A stretch of 17,992 nt of DNA, from NCBI GenBank assembly GCA_014378155.1, contig JACMOF010000009.1, forward strand, positions 1 to 17,992, read 5' to 3'. The notes under the pieces are model-generated. The model ran no database searches, was not told where the DNA came from, and saw only the letters and a list, made by a program, of their open reading frames with translations. Every line of letters begins with the position of its first letter. Position 1 is the stretch's first letter. Of this stretch, positions 5,534 to 13,605 are shown in pieces. The DNA is from Caulobacter sp. (GTDB lineage: Bacteria > Pseudomonadota > Alphaproteobacteria > Caulobacterales > Caulobacteraceae). The position numbers and the translations under genes were made by a program.

Positions 5534-6802
5534 TCACCAATCGCCTAGCCGCTCGCCCCAGAAGACCGCGGCTTCGCGCGCTCGCAGCGTGGCCTCCGCG
5601 TCGTTCAAATAGTCACGAGTCATCGGAACGGCGTCTTGCCGGCGGGCGAGCTGCACCTGGAACACCACGACCTGTTCGTAGCGAAAGGCTGTCTCCGACA
5701 TCGCCAGATAGTACTCCCACATCCGACAGAAGCGCTCGTCGAACATCGCCACCGCCTCGTCGCGGCGGACCATGAAGGCCTCCCGCCAGGCCCGCAAAGT
5801 CTCGGCGTAGTGCAGCCGCAGCACCTCGATGTCGGTAACCACCAGGCCCGACCGCTCGACCGCCTTGAGGATATCCGACAGCGACGGCAGATGGCCGCCC
5901 GGGAAGATGTAGCGGGTGATCCATGGATTGGTGACGCTGGGCTCGTCCGAGCAACCGATGGTGTGCAGCAGCATCACGCCGTCATCGGTCAGGCGCTCGC
6001 GGCAGGTTCGGAAGAAGGTCTCGTAGTTTCCCAGGCCGACATGCTCGAACATCCCGACCGAGACGATGCGGTCGAACCGGCCCTCGACCGCGCGGTAGTC
6101 GGTCAGGGCGAAGCGCGCCCGGTCCGCCAGCCCTGACGCCCGGGCCCGAGCTTCGGCACGCGCGATCTGTTCCTCGGACAGGGTGACGCCCAACACCTCC
6201 GCCACACGCGCGACGCCGGACAGATAGAGCGCCAGGCCGCCCCAGCCGCACCCGATGTCCAGCACCCGATGGTCCGGTTTCAGCAGCAGCTTGGCGGCGA
6301 TATGGCGCTTCTTGGCCCGCTGGGCGTCGGCCAGGCTCTGGCCCGGATGCTCGAAATAGGCGCAGGAATATTGCCAGTCCGGATCCAGGAACAGGGCGTA
6401 GAACGCGTCGCCCAGGTCGTAGTGATGAGCGACATTGCGGCGCGATCGACGCGGATCATTGCGCTGGCGCCAGAGCTGGGTCGCGATGCGAAGGCGGTCT
6501 AACGCCCGGACGATCGGCGATGGGTTTGGCGGGCCGTCATTGTCGAGGATCAGGCTGAGGAAGTCGTAGATCGAGCCGTGCTCCATCACCAGCCGACCAT
6601 CGGTGAACAGCTCGCCGGTCCGCATGTCGGGGTCTAGCAGCAGGGTCCAGACAGCGGGGTTGTCGATCAGGCGGGCGATGATCGGCTCGCCTGCGCCATC
6701 GCCGAACACCAGGCGCTCGCCGGAAGGTGCGATCAGCGTCAAAGCGCCGCGCGGGACCAGCGGCGTCGGCGCCTTGCCCAGCGCCCAGGCCGCCAGGCTC
6801 AC
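5534..6802 (-). CDS. cfa: Cyclopropane-fatty-acid-synthase-like methyltransferase
   Basis: A 422-residue SAM-dependent methyltransferase of the CFA synthase / mycolic acid cyclopropanase family, which methylenates or methylates double bonds of acyl chains in membrane lipids. It has a family-type N-terminal domain (about 1-120) and HHYDLGDAFYALFLDPDW before the SAM domain. The SAM glycine motif VLDIGCGWGG is at 180-189, followed by VSVGMFEHVG, YIFPGGHLPSL and the C-terminal FCRMWEYYLAMSE. All landmarks are present and the length is normal. It is the last gene of the long leftward operon; its ATG overlaps the stop of the glycosyltransferase by 4 bp. In this context it may modify the acyl chain of the operon's product rather than bulk phospholipid. 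The exact modification (ring, methyl branch or other) cannot be read from sequence. Confidence 0.9.
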   Translation of the reverse strand: MSLAAWALGKAPTPLVPRGALTLIAPSGERLVFGDGAGEPIIARLIDNPAVWTLLLDPDMRTGELFTDGRLVMEHGSIYDFLSLILDNDGPPNPSPIVRALDRLRIATQLWRQRNDPRRSRRNVAHHYDLGDAFYALFLDPDWQYSCAYFEHPGQSLADAQRAKKRHIAAKLLLKPDHRVLDIGCGWGGLALYLSGVARVAEVLGVTLSEEQIARAEARARASGLADRARFALTDYRAVEGRFDRIVSVGMFEHVGLGNYETFFRTCRERLTDDGVMLLHTIGCSDEPSVTNPWITRYIFPGGHLPSLSDILKAVERSGLVVTDIEVLRLHYAETLRAWREAFMVRRDEAVAMFDERFCRMWEYYLAMSETAFRYEQVVVFQVQLARRQDAVPMTRDYLNDAEATLRAREAAVFWGERLGDW

Positions 6803-7920
6803 GAGGCCAGGCTCGTGAGCGCTGTGACAGCCCGATCCCGCCTGACCGGAAGGCGGGCGAAGATCTCCGCGCCCGTTGCCGCAAAGCGCGCCTGGCCAAA
6901 CCGGTCCAGCACTCGTGAGCGCGCGACCTCGCCCATCGTCGCCAGCTTGTCCGGCGCAAGCAGCAACCGCTTCAAACCCTTGGCCAAGTCCTCGCTATCG
7001 CAGGGCGCGACGACCCGTCCCGTCAGCCCGTCCACGACGCTGTAGGGCATCTCGCCCACGGCGGTGACCAAGGCCGGCAGGCCGGCTTGCATCGCCTCGT
7101 GCACCGCGATGCACAGGCCCTCGCGCCGCGAGGGTTGCAGATAAAGATGCAGTCCGCTCAGGAACTCGCGCGGCGTGTCGCAAAAGCCGGTTAGGAACAC
7201 ATTGTCCAGGCCCGCCTGGTCAATCATGGCCTGCAGCCGTTCTCGCTGCGCGCCCTCCCCGGCGATGCGAACCTCGAACGGTGTCGGCGAGCGAAAGCCG
7301 GTCGCGCGCAGGTGCGCCAGGGCCTTAATCAGCACGTCATAGCCCTTGGCGGGGTGCAAACGGCCGAGCGCGCCCAACTGAAGCGTCTCGCCTGGCCGCC
7401 AGGGCGTCGCCTGCGGCGCGCTCGCATCGGCGGCGAACAGCGGCCAGGTCGCGAGGCGATCGGCCTTCACATTCAATCGCGAGGCGGTCAGGGTCGTGAC
7501 GCTCTGAGAGTCTCCGATCCACAATCCCGAAAGTCCCTGGGTCGCGCGCAGCAGCAGCCGATTAGCGGGCTTCAGGAAGGCGTTATGCTGCCAGCTGACG
7601 ACGGGCACGCGGCGGCGCAGCCCGACGGTCTGACCCAGCAAGGTGGCGCGGGTCAGCGAGGTCCAGATCAGGTCTGGCTGTTCCTCGGCGACGATGCGGT
7701 CGAGCCAAGCCAGGGCGTCGACCTGATCGCGCTCGCCGCCCTGCCTGACATGGACCTTGAGCCCCTGGCGGGTCATCGGCGGCAGAGCCCGGCCGTCACG
7801 TTGCGTCAGGGCGAGAATCTCAACGTCCGCGCCCTGGTCGGCCAAAACCTTGGCCACGGCCGGAACCGGGAGGGCCGCTCCGCCGCCCTCAAGGGAGTTG
7901 ATCACGTAGAAGATGCGCAT
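6799..7920 (-). CDS. GT4-family glycosyltransferase
   Basis: A 373-residue GT-B glycosyltransferase. The N-terminal acceptor domain starts MRIFYVINSLEGGGA, with the glycine-rich loop. The C-terminal nucleotide-sugar domain has LGRLHPAKGYDVLIKAL (about 185-201), the GEG turn, and the retaining GT4 EX7E motif at E267-E275 (REGLCIAVHEAM), followed by AGLPALVT. No signal peptide or membrane span is seen, so it should act at the cytoplasmic face. Its start overlaps the stop of the preceding transferase by 1 bp and its stop overlaps cfa by 4 bp, implying coupled translation. A role in adding a sugar to a lipid-linked product is likely; sugar and acceptor are unknown. Confidence 0.9.
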   Translation of the reverse strand: MRIFYVINSLEGGGAALPVPAVAKVLADQGADVEILALTQRDGRALPPMTRQGLKVHVRQGGERDQVDALAWLDRIVAEEQPDLIWTSLTRATLLGQTVGLRRRVPVVSWQHNAFLKPANRLLLRATQGLSGLWIGDSQSVTTLTASRLNVKADRLATWPLFAADASAPQATPWRPGETLQLGALGRLHPAKGYDVLIKALAHLRATGFRSPTPFEVRIAGEGAQRERLQAMIDQAGLDNVFLTGFCDTPREFLSGLHLYLQPSRREGLCIAVHEAMQAGLPALVTAVGEMPYSVVDGLTGRVVAPCDSEDLAKGLKRLLLAPDKLATMGEVARSRVLDRFGQARFAATGAEIFARLPVRRDRAVTALTSLAS

Positions 7921-9152
7921 CAGAACGCCCCTGTTCCGATGCGCGCCGGCTCGTGTTCAACAACCGCCGATCCGATCGGCAGATCGAGCCAGGCCTGCCC
8001 CGCGAACCGCGCAACGGCGCGCGCCGCGCGCTCGGACGAGGGTTCGTCGGTCAGGTCGAAACTCTCGTCGAACAGGGCCTCCTGGACCGGCCGCCAGACG
8101 GTCTCATGCTCCTGACGGGACTGGGTCATGGCTGCGCCCAGATCGGCGACATCCTCGATTACCGGACCCGCGCGCCAATGACCGAAGTTGGGGTCGCCGG
8201 TCCAGGCGAAACGGTGGCTGTTGAGGAAGACGCACGGCCGGGGCTTGAGCAGGAACTCGTAGACCTGGCTGCTGGCGTCGCCGAGATAGAGATCGGCGCG
8301 CTGTGTGTAGGCCATGGTCGTCGAGGCCCGGCTGCCCAGGTCGATATGGATGTTGGGTGCGCGCAGGTAGCGCTCCTCGATCCGGCCGGCGCGGTCGAGC
8401 CGCAGCTTGTCGATCGTCGCCACGAACGGTCGCTCGAACAGCATGACGTGGGGCGCGAAGACCAGGTTGTGGTCATCGTGCTCGACGAACCAGTCCAGCA
8501 CCTGGCGACCGGCCTCGTACCAGGACGACAGGTGTGGTGAGACGTGAGGGTTGTACAGCGCAACGGGCCGGCCGTCGTCGAGCAGCGGATGGGTCGACGC
8601 CTTCGCGGGCAGCAGGTCGAACTTGGGGTAGCCGACGATCGAGATCCTGGTCGGATCGACGCCGGTCTCATGGACCAACCGGTCGCGGATCTTGCGGCCG
8701 GAGACCAGCACATGGTCGAACCCGGCGCTGGCCTTGTCGAAACCGATGGCGCGATCGCCGGCCCCATGGCGGGTGTGAACGATCTTCAGGTCGCGAAGGC
8801 CATAGCGGGTCTTGAGGATCAGCGAGGTCTTCTCGGCGACCACCAGCACGTCGAGCGACCGAAAGAAGTCGAGGTTGTCGCTGTAGACCAGCAGTTTGGT
8901 CGCTGGCAGCACCGCCTCGGTCGTGGCGGCCAGCAGCCTGGACGTACGCCGGGTCAGGCCCAGCTCGACCAGGTCCACGCCGTGGCCGATCAGGCCCCCG
9001 CCCAACCGGATCACTTCGGCGGTTAGGCGGCGATTGGTGGTGGCCACCACGATGTCCAGGTCAGTGCCGCCGCGCGCCAAGGCCAAGGCGATCGGCAGGC
9101 TGTGGGCGACCTGATGGACCTGATCGTGGTTGAAGAGGAATCCAATGCGCAT
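7920..9152 (-). CDS. CDP-glycerol glycerophosphotransferase-like GT-B protein
   Basis: A 410-residue protein with an N-terminal Rossmann-like half (MRIGFLFNHDQVHQVAH). Its C-terminal half has the layout of TagB/TagF-type CDP-glycerol transferases: VHTRHGAGDRAIGFDK (125-140), then FDHVLVSGRKIRDRL and SIVGYPKFDLL, then ADLYLGDASSQVYEFLLKPRPCVFLN. These enzymes transfer glycerol-phosphate, or in related families sugars, to lipid or polymer acceptors. No transmembrane segment is visible, so it is probably peripheral at the inner membrane. It starts 62 bp after the carrier-protein gene and overlaps the GT4 gene by 1 bp. The fold assignment is good, but the donor is not certain: sequence alone does not distinguish CDP-glycerol from nucleotide sugars. 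Confidence 0.72.
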   Translation of the reverse strand: MRIGFLFNHDQVHQVAHSLPIALALARGGTDLDIVVATTNRRLTAEVIRLGGGLIGHGVDLVELGLTRRTSRLLAATTEAVLPATKLLVYSDNLDFFRSLDVLVVAEKTSLILKTRYGLRDLKIVHTRHGAGDRAIGFDKASAGFDHVLVSGRKIRDRLVHETGVDPTRISIVGYPKFDLLPAKASTHPLLDDGRPVALYNPHVSPHLSSWYEAGRQVLDWFVEHDDHNLVFAPHVMLFERPFVATIDKLRLDRAGRIEERYLRAPNIHIDLGSRASTTMAYTQRADLYLGDASSQVYEFLLKPRPCVFLNSHRFAWTGDPNFGHWRAGPVIEDVADLGAAMTQSRQEHETVWRPVQEALFDESFDLTDEPSSERAARAVARFAGQAWLDLPIGSAVVEHEPARIGTGAF

Positions 9153-9179
9153 AATCCAACGACGCCAGGCCCAGGAAAA

Positions 9180-9193
9180 CCCCTCACCGATTT
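9180..9193. repeat. 14-bp direct repeat, copy A (after carrier-protein gene)
   Basis: CCCCTCACCGATTT on the plus strand, identical to 9548-9561. It lies 21 bp beyond the carrier-protein stop, in one of the two relatively long spacers of an otherwise overlapping operon. Confidence 0.5.
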
Positions 9194-9214
9194 TTCAACC
9201 GCAGCACGGGCTGG

Positions 9215-9496
9215 TCAGGCCGCTCGGCGTGGCAAGCTTGAGGGAGGCGAGACGCGGGCCTTGAGACGGTCCATCAGCGCGCCGAGCGTTGCGCAGTCGG
9301 CGCCGACGAGGTCGTCGATCTCGACATGGAAATGGTCCTCGATCTCGACCAGCACCGCCATATAGGCCTCCAGCGGCAGGCCCAGGTCGCAGATCCGGGT
9401 CGGGCGCTGCAGACCGTAGCGGCCAGTCTTGCTGGAGATCAGGTTGGCGATGTCGTCGTCTGTCAGGAAGGCGTGGGCGAAAAGGGCGTCGGTCAT
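9215..9496 (-). CDS. Acyl-carrier-like protein lacking the phosphopantetheine Ser
   Basis: A 93-residue protein with acyl-carrier-protein shape: helix 1 (DDDIANLISSKTG), the ICDLGL turn, helix 2 (LEAYMAVLVEIEDHF), HVEI, and a last helix (TLGALMDRL). In a normal ACP the turn reads LG-x-D-S-L, with the Ser carrying 4'-phosphopantetheine. Here it reads LG-L-P-L (P41), one residue shorter and without Ser, so I see no attachment site. It may therefore bind an enzyme or an acyl chain non-covalently, or be a docking or regulatory subunit. The ATG at 9496 is chosen over one at 9538 because the extra 14 residues are Arg/Pro-rich and unlike ACPs, and a GGGAG lies about 11 bp upstream of 9496. It is flanked by spacers of 74 and 62 bp containing identical 14-bp repeats. 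Confidence 0.75.
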   Translation of the reverse strand: MTDALFAHAFLTDDDIANLISSKTGRYGLQRPTRICDLGLPLEAYMAVLVEIEDHFHVEIDDLVGADCATLGALMDRLKARVSPPSSLPRRAA

Positions 9497-9547
9497 GGCG
9501 CGATGCTCCCGTGGAGGTCTGGCCCAATGACGCCGCACGCCCTACCG

Positions 9548-9561
9548 CCCCTCACCGATTT
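9548..9561. repeat. 14-bp direct repeat, copy B (before carrier-protein gene)
   Basis: CCCCTCACCGATTT on the plus strand, identical to 9180-9193. It lies 9 bp beyond the stop of the ABC ATPase gene, within the spacer leading to the carrier-like gene. Confidence 0.5.
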
Positions 9562-9570
9562 ACGCGTCGC

Positions 9571-10245
9571 TCACGCCAGCATCCTGCCGTCTTCCATGCG
9601 CAGGACCTGATCGGCCAGGTCAGCGAGCCGAGAGTCGTGGGTCACGCACACCACCGTGGCGCCGCTGGCGTGCGCCTCGGCGCGGAGGAGAGCGGCGATC
9701 TGCCGTCCGTTCTCGGAGTCCAGCGCCGAAGTCGGCTCGTCTGCGAAGATCAAGGCGGGGCGCTTGGCCAAGGCGCGGGCGATGGCGACACGCTGCTTTT
9801 CGCCGCCCGACATCTCGCCGGGTCGATTGGACATCCGCCGCTCCAGACCGACCGCCGCCAGGGCCTGGGCGGCCCGTGACCTCGCCTCCCGCGCCGGTAC
9901 GCCCAGTCGCCGCAGCACAATCTCGACCTGTTCGCTGGCGGTCAGGGCGGGCAGCAGATGGAAGCCCTGAAAGATGAAACCGGAATGGGCCAACCGAAAG
10001 CGGTCGCGCTGGTCGCCGCTCATCGGCGTCAAGGCGCTGCCCAGGGCCTCGACCGATCCCGCATCGGGGCTCAGCAGTCCGGAAAGGATCGCCAGCAGGG
10101 TCGACTTCCCCGATCCCGATGGGCCGGTGATCATCACCATCTCGCCGGACCTCAGGCTCAGACTGACGGGGTGCAAGGCATCAACACGCTGGACACCTTC
10201 GCCGTAGTGTTTCCGCACCGCTCCGGCGCGCAGCGACACCGTCAT
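9571..10245 (-). CDS. ABC transporter ATPase, MacB/LolD/DevA type
   Basis: A 224-residue nucleotide-binding subunit. Walker A is GPSGSGKST (41-49), the Q-loop region is FIFQGFHLLPALT, the signature is MSGGEKQRVAIARAL, Walker B is LIFADEPTSALD, and the H-loop is VCVTHD. All catalytic residues are present and the length is typical for the MacB/LolD/DevA subgroup that powers FtsX-type permeases. Its partners are encoded just upstream in the same operon: the permease, the HlyD-like adaptor and the TolC-like channel. Its ATG overlaps the TolC-like stop by 4 bp. In MacAB/DevBCA-type pumps the ATPase drives a mechanical cycle that pushes a periplasmic substrate outward, which fits export of a lipid or glycolipid. 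Confidence 0.93.
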   Translation of the reverse strand: MTVSLRAGAVRKHYGEGVQRVDALHPVSLSLRSGEMVMITGPSGSGKSTLLAILSGLLSPDAGSVEALGSALTPMSGDQRDRFRLAHSGFIFQGFHLLPALTASEQVEIVLRRLGVPAREARSRAAQALAAVGLERRMSNRPGEMSGGEKQRVAIARALAKRPALIFADEPTSALDSENGRQIAALLRAEAHASGATVVCVTHDSRLADLADQVLRMEDGRMLA

Positions 10246-11564
10246 GTCGCTTGGCCGCCCAAGGTCAACAGCAGATCGACATAGGCCCGGGCCCGGGCGG
10301 CCTGGGCGTTGGTCAGCGCCACGTCCGCGTCCACGGCGCGCGCCTCCAGCGTGGCCAGGGCGACCCCGTCCATGTCGCCGTCCTGATGCCGCGTCTGGCC
10401 CGCTCCGAACCCCGCGACCGCCTGGGTCCAGGCCTTCCTCGCTAGATGCTCGGCTGCGCTGGCGTCCTGCAGCGTGGCCAGATCCAATCGCGATTGGCCC
10501 CAGGCCTCGCCGACCGCCTTGCGATAGGCCAGTTCGGCCAACGCCGCTTCAGCCTCGGCGCCGCGCTTGCGAGCCTTGGCCGCGCCGCCGTCCAGCAACT
10601 CGTGAGACAGCCCACCGGCGACCGCCCAAGCCAAGGCTCGGACGTCCAGCAGATAGAGCAGGTCGGGATCGCCCGACCCGATCCCGGCAGTCAGCATGAA
10701 GCGGGGTCGCGACGCGGCGACGGCTTCGGCCCGACGCGCGTCGGCGGATTGCAGTCGGGCGAACGCGGCCTGGATGTCAGGACGCGCCAGCACGGCCTCG
10801 GACGAGATCGTGTGAACTGACGGGGTGACCGGGATTTCGTCGCCCGCATAGGCCGGCTCGTCGATGGGCGCCTCTTGCCCGAGCAACAGCCCCAGTCGCA
10901 GACAATCGGCCTCGACGATGTGACCGGCGACTTGAACCTCGGCGCGCGCCTGGGCCTGAGCCGAGCGCGCGGTCGTCAGGTCTCCGTCCGTGGCTGAACC
11001 CTCCAACGTCCGGTGGCGGATCAGATCCGCAGTCCGTTGGACCAGGGTCACCTTGAGCTCGGCGGCGATCCGGTGCTCCTGGTCGGCACGCAGGGTCACA
11101 TAAAACCTGGCCACTTCCGCCAGCACCAGCCGGCGCGCGGCTGCGGCGTCCTGCAGGGCGGCGGTCTCATCGGATCTGGCCGCATCCAGGCCCCGCTTGA
11201 GCCGGTGGAAGAGGTCGACCTCGTAGCTGCCGAGCACCGGGGCGCCGACCCCGGAGGTGCTCGACGAGAAATCGGCGCCGCCGATCGCGGCCTCGGCACC
11301 GATCGTCAGGTGCGGCCGACGCCCGGCCTGGGCCAGGTCGACATCGGCGCGGGCCTTCTCCAGCCGCGCCAGGGCCATGCGAATATCCAACGAGCCCAGT
11401 TCGGTGCGGATCAGCAGATCCGCCAGGACGGGATCGGCGAGATCCGGAGACCAGGGCCGCTCCAATTGTGCCGAGGCCACAGGCGCATCCATCCCACCCC
11501 TTGCCGCCGCGAACGCCATCGCGGGTGTTGCGACCAAGGCGGCGGCCAGAATATGCCCGATCAT
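10242..11564 (-). CDS. TolC/OprM-like outer-membrane efflux protein
   Basis: A 440-residue protein with an N-terminal signal peptide (MIGHILAAALVATPAMAFA). Two repeated outer-membrane-efflux domains follow: the first around DIRMALARLEKARADVDLAQAGRRP leading to EVDLFHRLKRGLDAARSD, the second around ARPDIQAAFARLQSADARRAEA leading to SHELLDGGAAKARKRGAEAEAA. These are typical OEP helical-barrel repeats with the LPTLTLSAG-like strand (RPRFMLTAGIG). There is no lipobox Cys after the signal, so unlike OprM it is probably not acylated. The start at 11564 overlaps the adaptor stop (ATGA); the frame stays open further upstream but only as a shadow of the adaptor gene. It completes a tripartite pump from inner membrane to cell exterior. 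Confidence 0.87.
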   Translation of the reverse strand: MIGHILAAALVATPAMAFAAARGGMDAPVASAQLERPWSPDLADPVLADLLIRTELGSLDIRMALARLEKARADVDLAQAGRRPHLTIGAEAAIGGADFSSSTSGVGAPVLGSYEVDLFHRLKRGLDAARSDETAALQDAAAARRLVLAEVARFYVTLRADQEHRIAAELKVTLVQRTADLIRHRTLEGSATDGDLTTARSAQAQARAEVQVAGHIVEADCLRLGLLLGQEAPIDEPAYAGDEIPVTPSVHTISSEAVLARPDIQAAFARLQSADARRAEAVAASRPRFMLTAGIGSGDPDLLYLLDVRALAWAVAGGLSHELLDGGAAKARKRGAEAEAALAELAYRKAVGEAWGQSRLDLATLQDASAAEHLARKAWTQAVAGFGAGQTRHQDGDMDGVALATLEARAVDADVALTNAQAARARAYVDLLLTLGGQAT

Positions 11565-12478
11565 TGTCCTATCCTCGCCAGCACGCGCTGGCCCAGTCGC
11601 AAGGTGTTTGGCTCTTCGATGGACAGGATCAGGCGCAGCACCCGACCGTCGGCGCGTCCGCCCGGCTGGTCGTCCAGGGCCGCAGCCTCGAACGCTGGCG
11701 AAATCCTCACGACCCGCGCCTTGAAGACACGCCCGCCGCCGCTCGCATCGGTGACCCAGGCGCTGGCCCCGGGGCTGATCCGTCCGACGAAGGCTTCGTC
11801 GAGCTCGGCGCGGATGATCCGGGGGCCGTCTGGGGCCAGAACGAACAGCGGCGTACCGGAGGCGGCGACCGCAGCCGCGCCCACCGCTGCTGTTCGGCGC
11901 AGAACCAGGCCCGACAGGGGCGCGCGGACGGTGCGGACGGTCCGTTCCAGCTCGGTCAGGCGCTGGCGGGTTCGCGCCACGTCCACGGCGCGGGCCGCCT
12001 CCTCGCTCTGGGCCAAGGTCAACGTCGCCGCCTGCCTGGCCTGCTCGGCCTCGTGCCCTGAAACGGCGTCCGCCGAGGCCAGGCGCGCAAGGCGCGCGGC
12101 TTCGGCCTGGGCGGCGGACGACCTGGCCTGGGCGCCGCGCCAAGCGGCTTCTCCCTGCGCGGTCTCCGCCGCGGCTTGGGCCGCCAGCAGGACGCTGCGG
12201 TCGGTGTCGAGCTGGGCCAGCACCGCCCCGCGATCGACGTGCGCGCCCTCCTCGACATTGACCTTGGCGATCAGGCCGTCACGCGGCGCGGCGATGGGGA
12301 TCAAGCCCCCTTCGATGGCGACCACGCCGCGGGCCACGGCCGCAGCCGCTGGACGGTTTTGGGCGTGAGCGGCGTCAGGTCCCCGCTGGCAAGCGGTTAG
12401 CAACGCGCCTGTCGCCAGCAGGATCGGTAAAAGGACGCGGCCGGACGGCGCGTGGCGAAGGACCATGAAAAACCTCAT
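11561..12478 (-). CDS. HlyD/DevB-like periplasmic adaptor, predicted lipoprotein
   Basis: A 305-residue membrane-fusion protein. The N-terminus has a hydrophobic stretch ending in LLTAC with Cys at residue 30, a lipobox, so it is predicted to be a lipoprotein. Then come the first half of a biotinyl-lipoyl-like domain (IPIAAPRDGLIAKVNVEEGAHV), a long Ala/Glu/Arg-rich coiled-coil hairpin (about 95-175), the second lipoyl half (TVRAPLSGLVLRR), and a beta-barrel domain (IIRAELDEAFVGRI, GASAWVTD). It should bridge the FtsX-type permease and the TolC-like channel. It is shorter than most MacA proteins but close to DevB-like adaptors. It overlaps the permease and channel genes by 4 bp at both ends. 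A second ATG at 12466 is possible. Confidence 0.87.
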   Translation of the reverse strand: MRFFMVLRHAPSGRVLLPILLATGALLTACQRGPDAAHAQNRPAAAAVARGVVAIEGGLIPIAAPRDGLIAKVNVEEGAHVDRGAVLAQLDTDRSVLLAAQAAAETAQGEAAWRGAQARSSAAQAEAARLARLASADAVSGHEAEQARQAATLTLAQSEEAARAVDVARTRQRLTELERTVRTVRAPLSGLVLRRTAAVGAAAVAASGTPLFVLAPDGPRIIRAELDEAFVGRISPGASAWVTDASGGGRVFKARVVRISPAFEAAALDDQPGGRADGRVLRLILSIEEPNTLRLGQRVLARIGQ

Positions 12479-13605
12479 AGAAGCAACGCGGCGGGATCGG
12501 CCCGCGCGACACGGCGCAGCGCCCAGAGACCGGAACCGAAGGCGACCAGCGCCACCAGACCGATCGCGCCCGCGACCATCGGCGCGGTCATCACCAGGGG
12601 CGTAGATGACGCAGTCGCCACCGCCGCCAGGATCGCGGCCAGGACGCCGGCCAGAAGCACGCCGGCCGCCGCGATCCAGGCGGTCTGGGCCAGGACGATG
12701 ACGCGCAGGGCGCCGATGGTGAACCCCAGGGCCCGCAAGGCCGCGTAGTCCTTGAGAGAGGCGGCCACGGCGGCCGCCAAGGTCTGGCTGGTGACGATCA
12801 CCGCCACCAGAATGGCCACGGCGCTGCCGAACACGAAGGCTACGCCGGCTCCTGACTCGCTTAGCCAGTAGCGGACGCTTCGGTCGGCGAAGGCCTGGCG
12901 GGTCATCGGCTCGAAGCCCCGCTGGCGTCCCACCTCGCGCAGATCGGCGACAGCCGCGGCGGCCTGGGTAGGATCGTTGAGCCGGGCGGTGAAATAGGCC
13001 GCGCCCTCCCCGTCACCAAGGGCGGGATCCAGCCGATGGGCCGTGGCGGCCGAGGCGATGACATTGACACCGCCCAAGGCCCGCAGCCCCTCGGTGACCC
13101 CGACGATCCGCACCCGTCGGCCGTTGATCTCGGCGAGACCCCCGACGCTCGTCTCCAGCTTGCCCAGGTCGGCGCGATCCACCAGCACCGCGTCCGGCTC
13201 GGCCAGGGCGGCGCGCAGGTCGGTCGACAGGACGTCGGACAGCACCATCGCGCCAGGCATAGGGTCCAGGCCGACAATGTAGACATTGACCATGCCGTGC
13301 CGGTCGGTGCGCCATTCGCCCGAGCCCCAATAGAAGGGCTCGACCTGGGCGATGCGCGGGTCGGCGCGGAGGAAGAGCTCGGTGGCCCCGCCGATCGGCC
13401 GGCCCAGATCGATGCTCTGCACGCCCGGAAATCCAACCCACAGGTCAGCCGAGGACTTGGTCACGTAGACGCTGGCAAGAGAGAACACGCCCAGGATCAA
13501 TCCGGCCTGCAGCAGCACCAGAAGGCCGGAAAAGCCCACCGCCACGGCCGCCGGCGCGAAACGACGCCACTCGAACAACAGGGTCTTGAGCGCGATGGAG
13601 GTCAT
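12475..13605 (-). CDS. FtsX/MacB-type ABC permease, DevC-like
   Basis: A 376-residue membrane protein. TM1 (about residues 15-40) is followed by a large periplasmic domain (about 45-250) starting SSADLWVGFPGVQSIDLGRP, a phrase typical of DevC-like permeases. Three C-terminal TMs form the FtsX domain: VAFVFGSAVAILVAVIV, the IVLAQTAWIAAAGVLLAGVLAA region, and AGAIGLVALVAFGSGLW. The coupling helix KDYAALRALGF and the terminal RADPAALLL are characteristic. In cyanobacteria DevBCA exports heterocyst glycolipids; related MacB pumps export peptides and lipids. The position directly before adaptor, channel and ATPase genes supports one pump. Both ends overlap neighbours by 4 bp (ATGA). Confidence 0.87.
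   Translation of the reverse strand: MTSIALKTLLFEWRRFAPAAVAVGFSGLLVLLQAGLILGVFSLASVYVTKSSADLWVGFPGVQSIDLGRPIGGATELFLRADPRIAQVEPFYWGSGEWRTDRHGMVNVYIVGLDPMPGAMVLSDVLSTDLRAALAEPDAVLVDRADLGKLETSVGGLAEINGRRVRIVGVTEGLRALGGVNVIASAATAHRLDPALGDGEGAAYFTARLNDPTQAAAAVADLREVGRQRGFEPMTRQAFADRSVRYWLSESGAGVAFVFGSAVAILVAVIVTSQTLAAAVAASLKDYAALRALGFTIGALRVIVLAQTAWIAAAGVLLAGVLAAILAAVATASSTPLVMTAPMVAGAIGLVALVAFGSGLWALRRVARADPAALLL

Noticed and set aside
7312..8115. Plus-strand 267-codon ORF
   Set aside because: Antisense to the two GT-B genes, with no recognisable motif or RBS.
10242..12143. 633-codon version of the TolC-like gene
   Set aside because: The extra N-terminus is out-of-frame adaptor-gene sequence; the signal peptide begins at the ATG at 11564, which overlaps the adaptor stop as ATGA.
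11013..12368. Plus-strand 451-codon ORF
   Set aside because: Low-complexity Ala/Arg/Ser/Thr composition antisense to two well-supported genes; typical artefact of GC-rich DNA.
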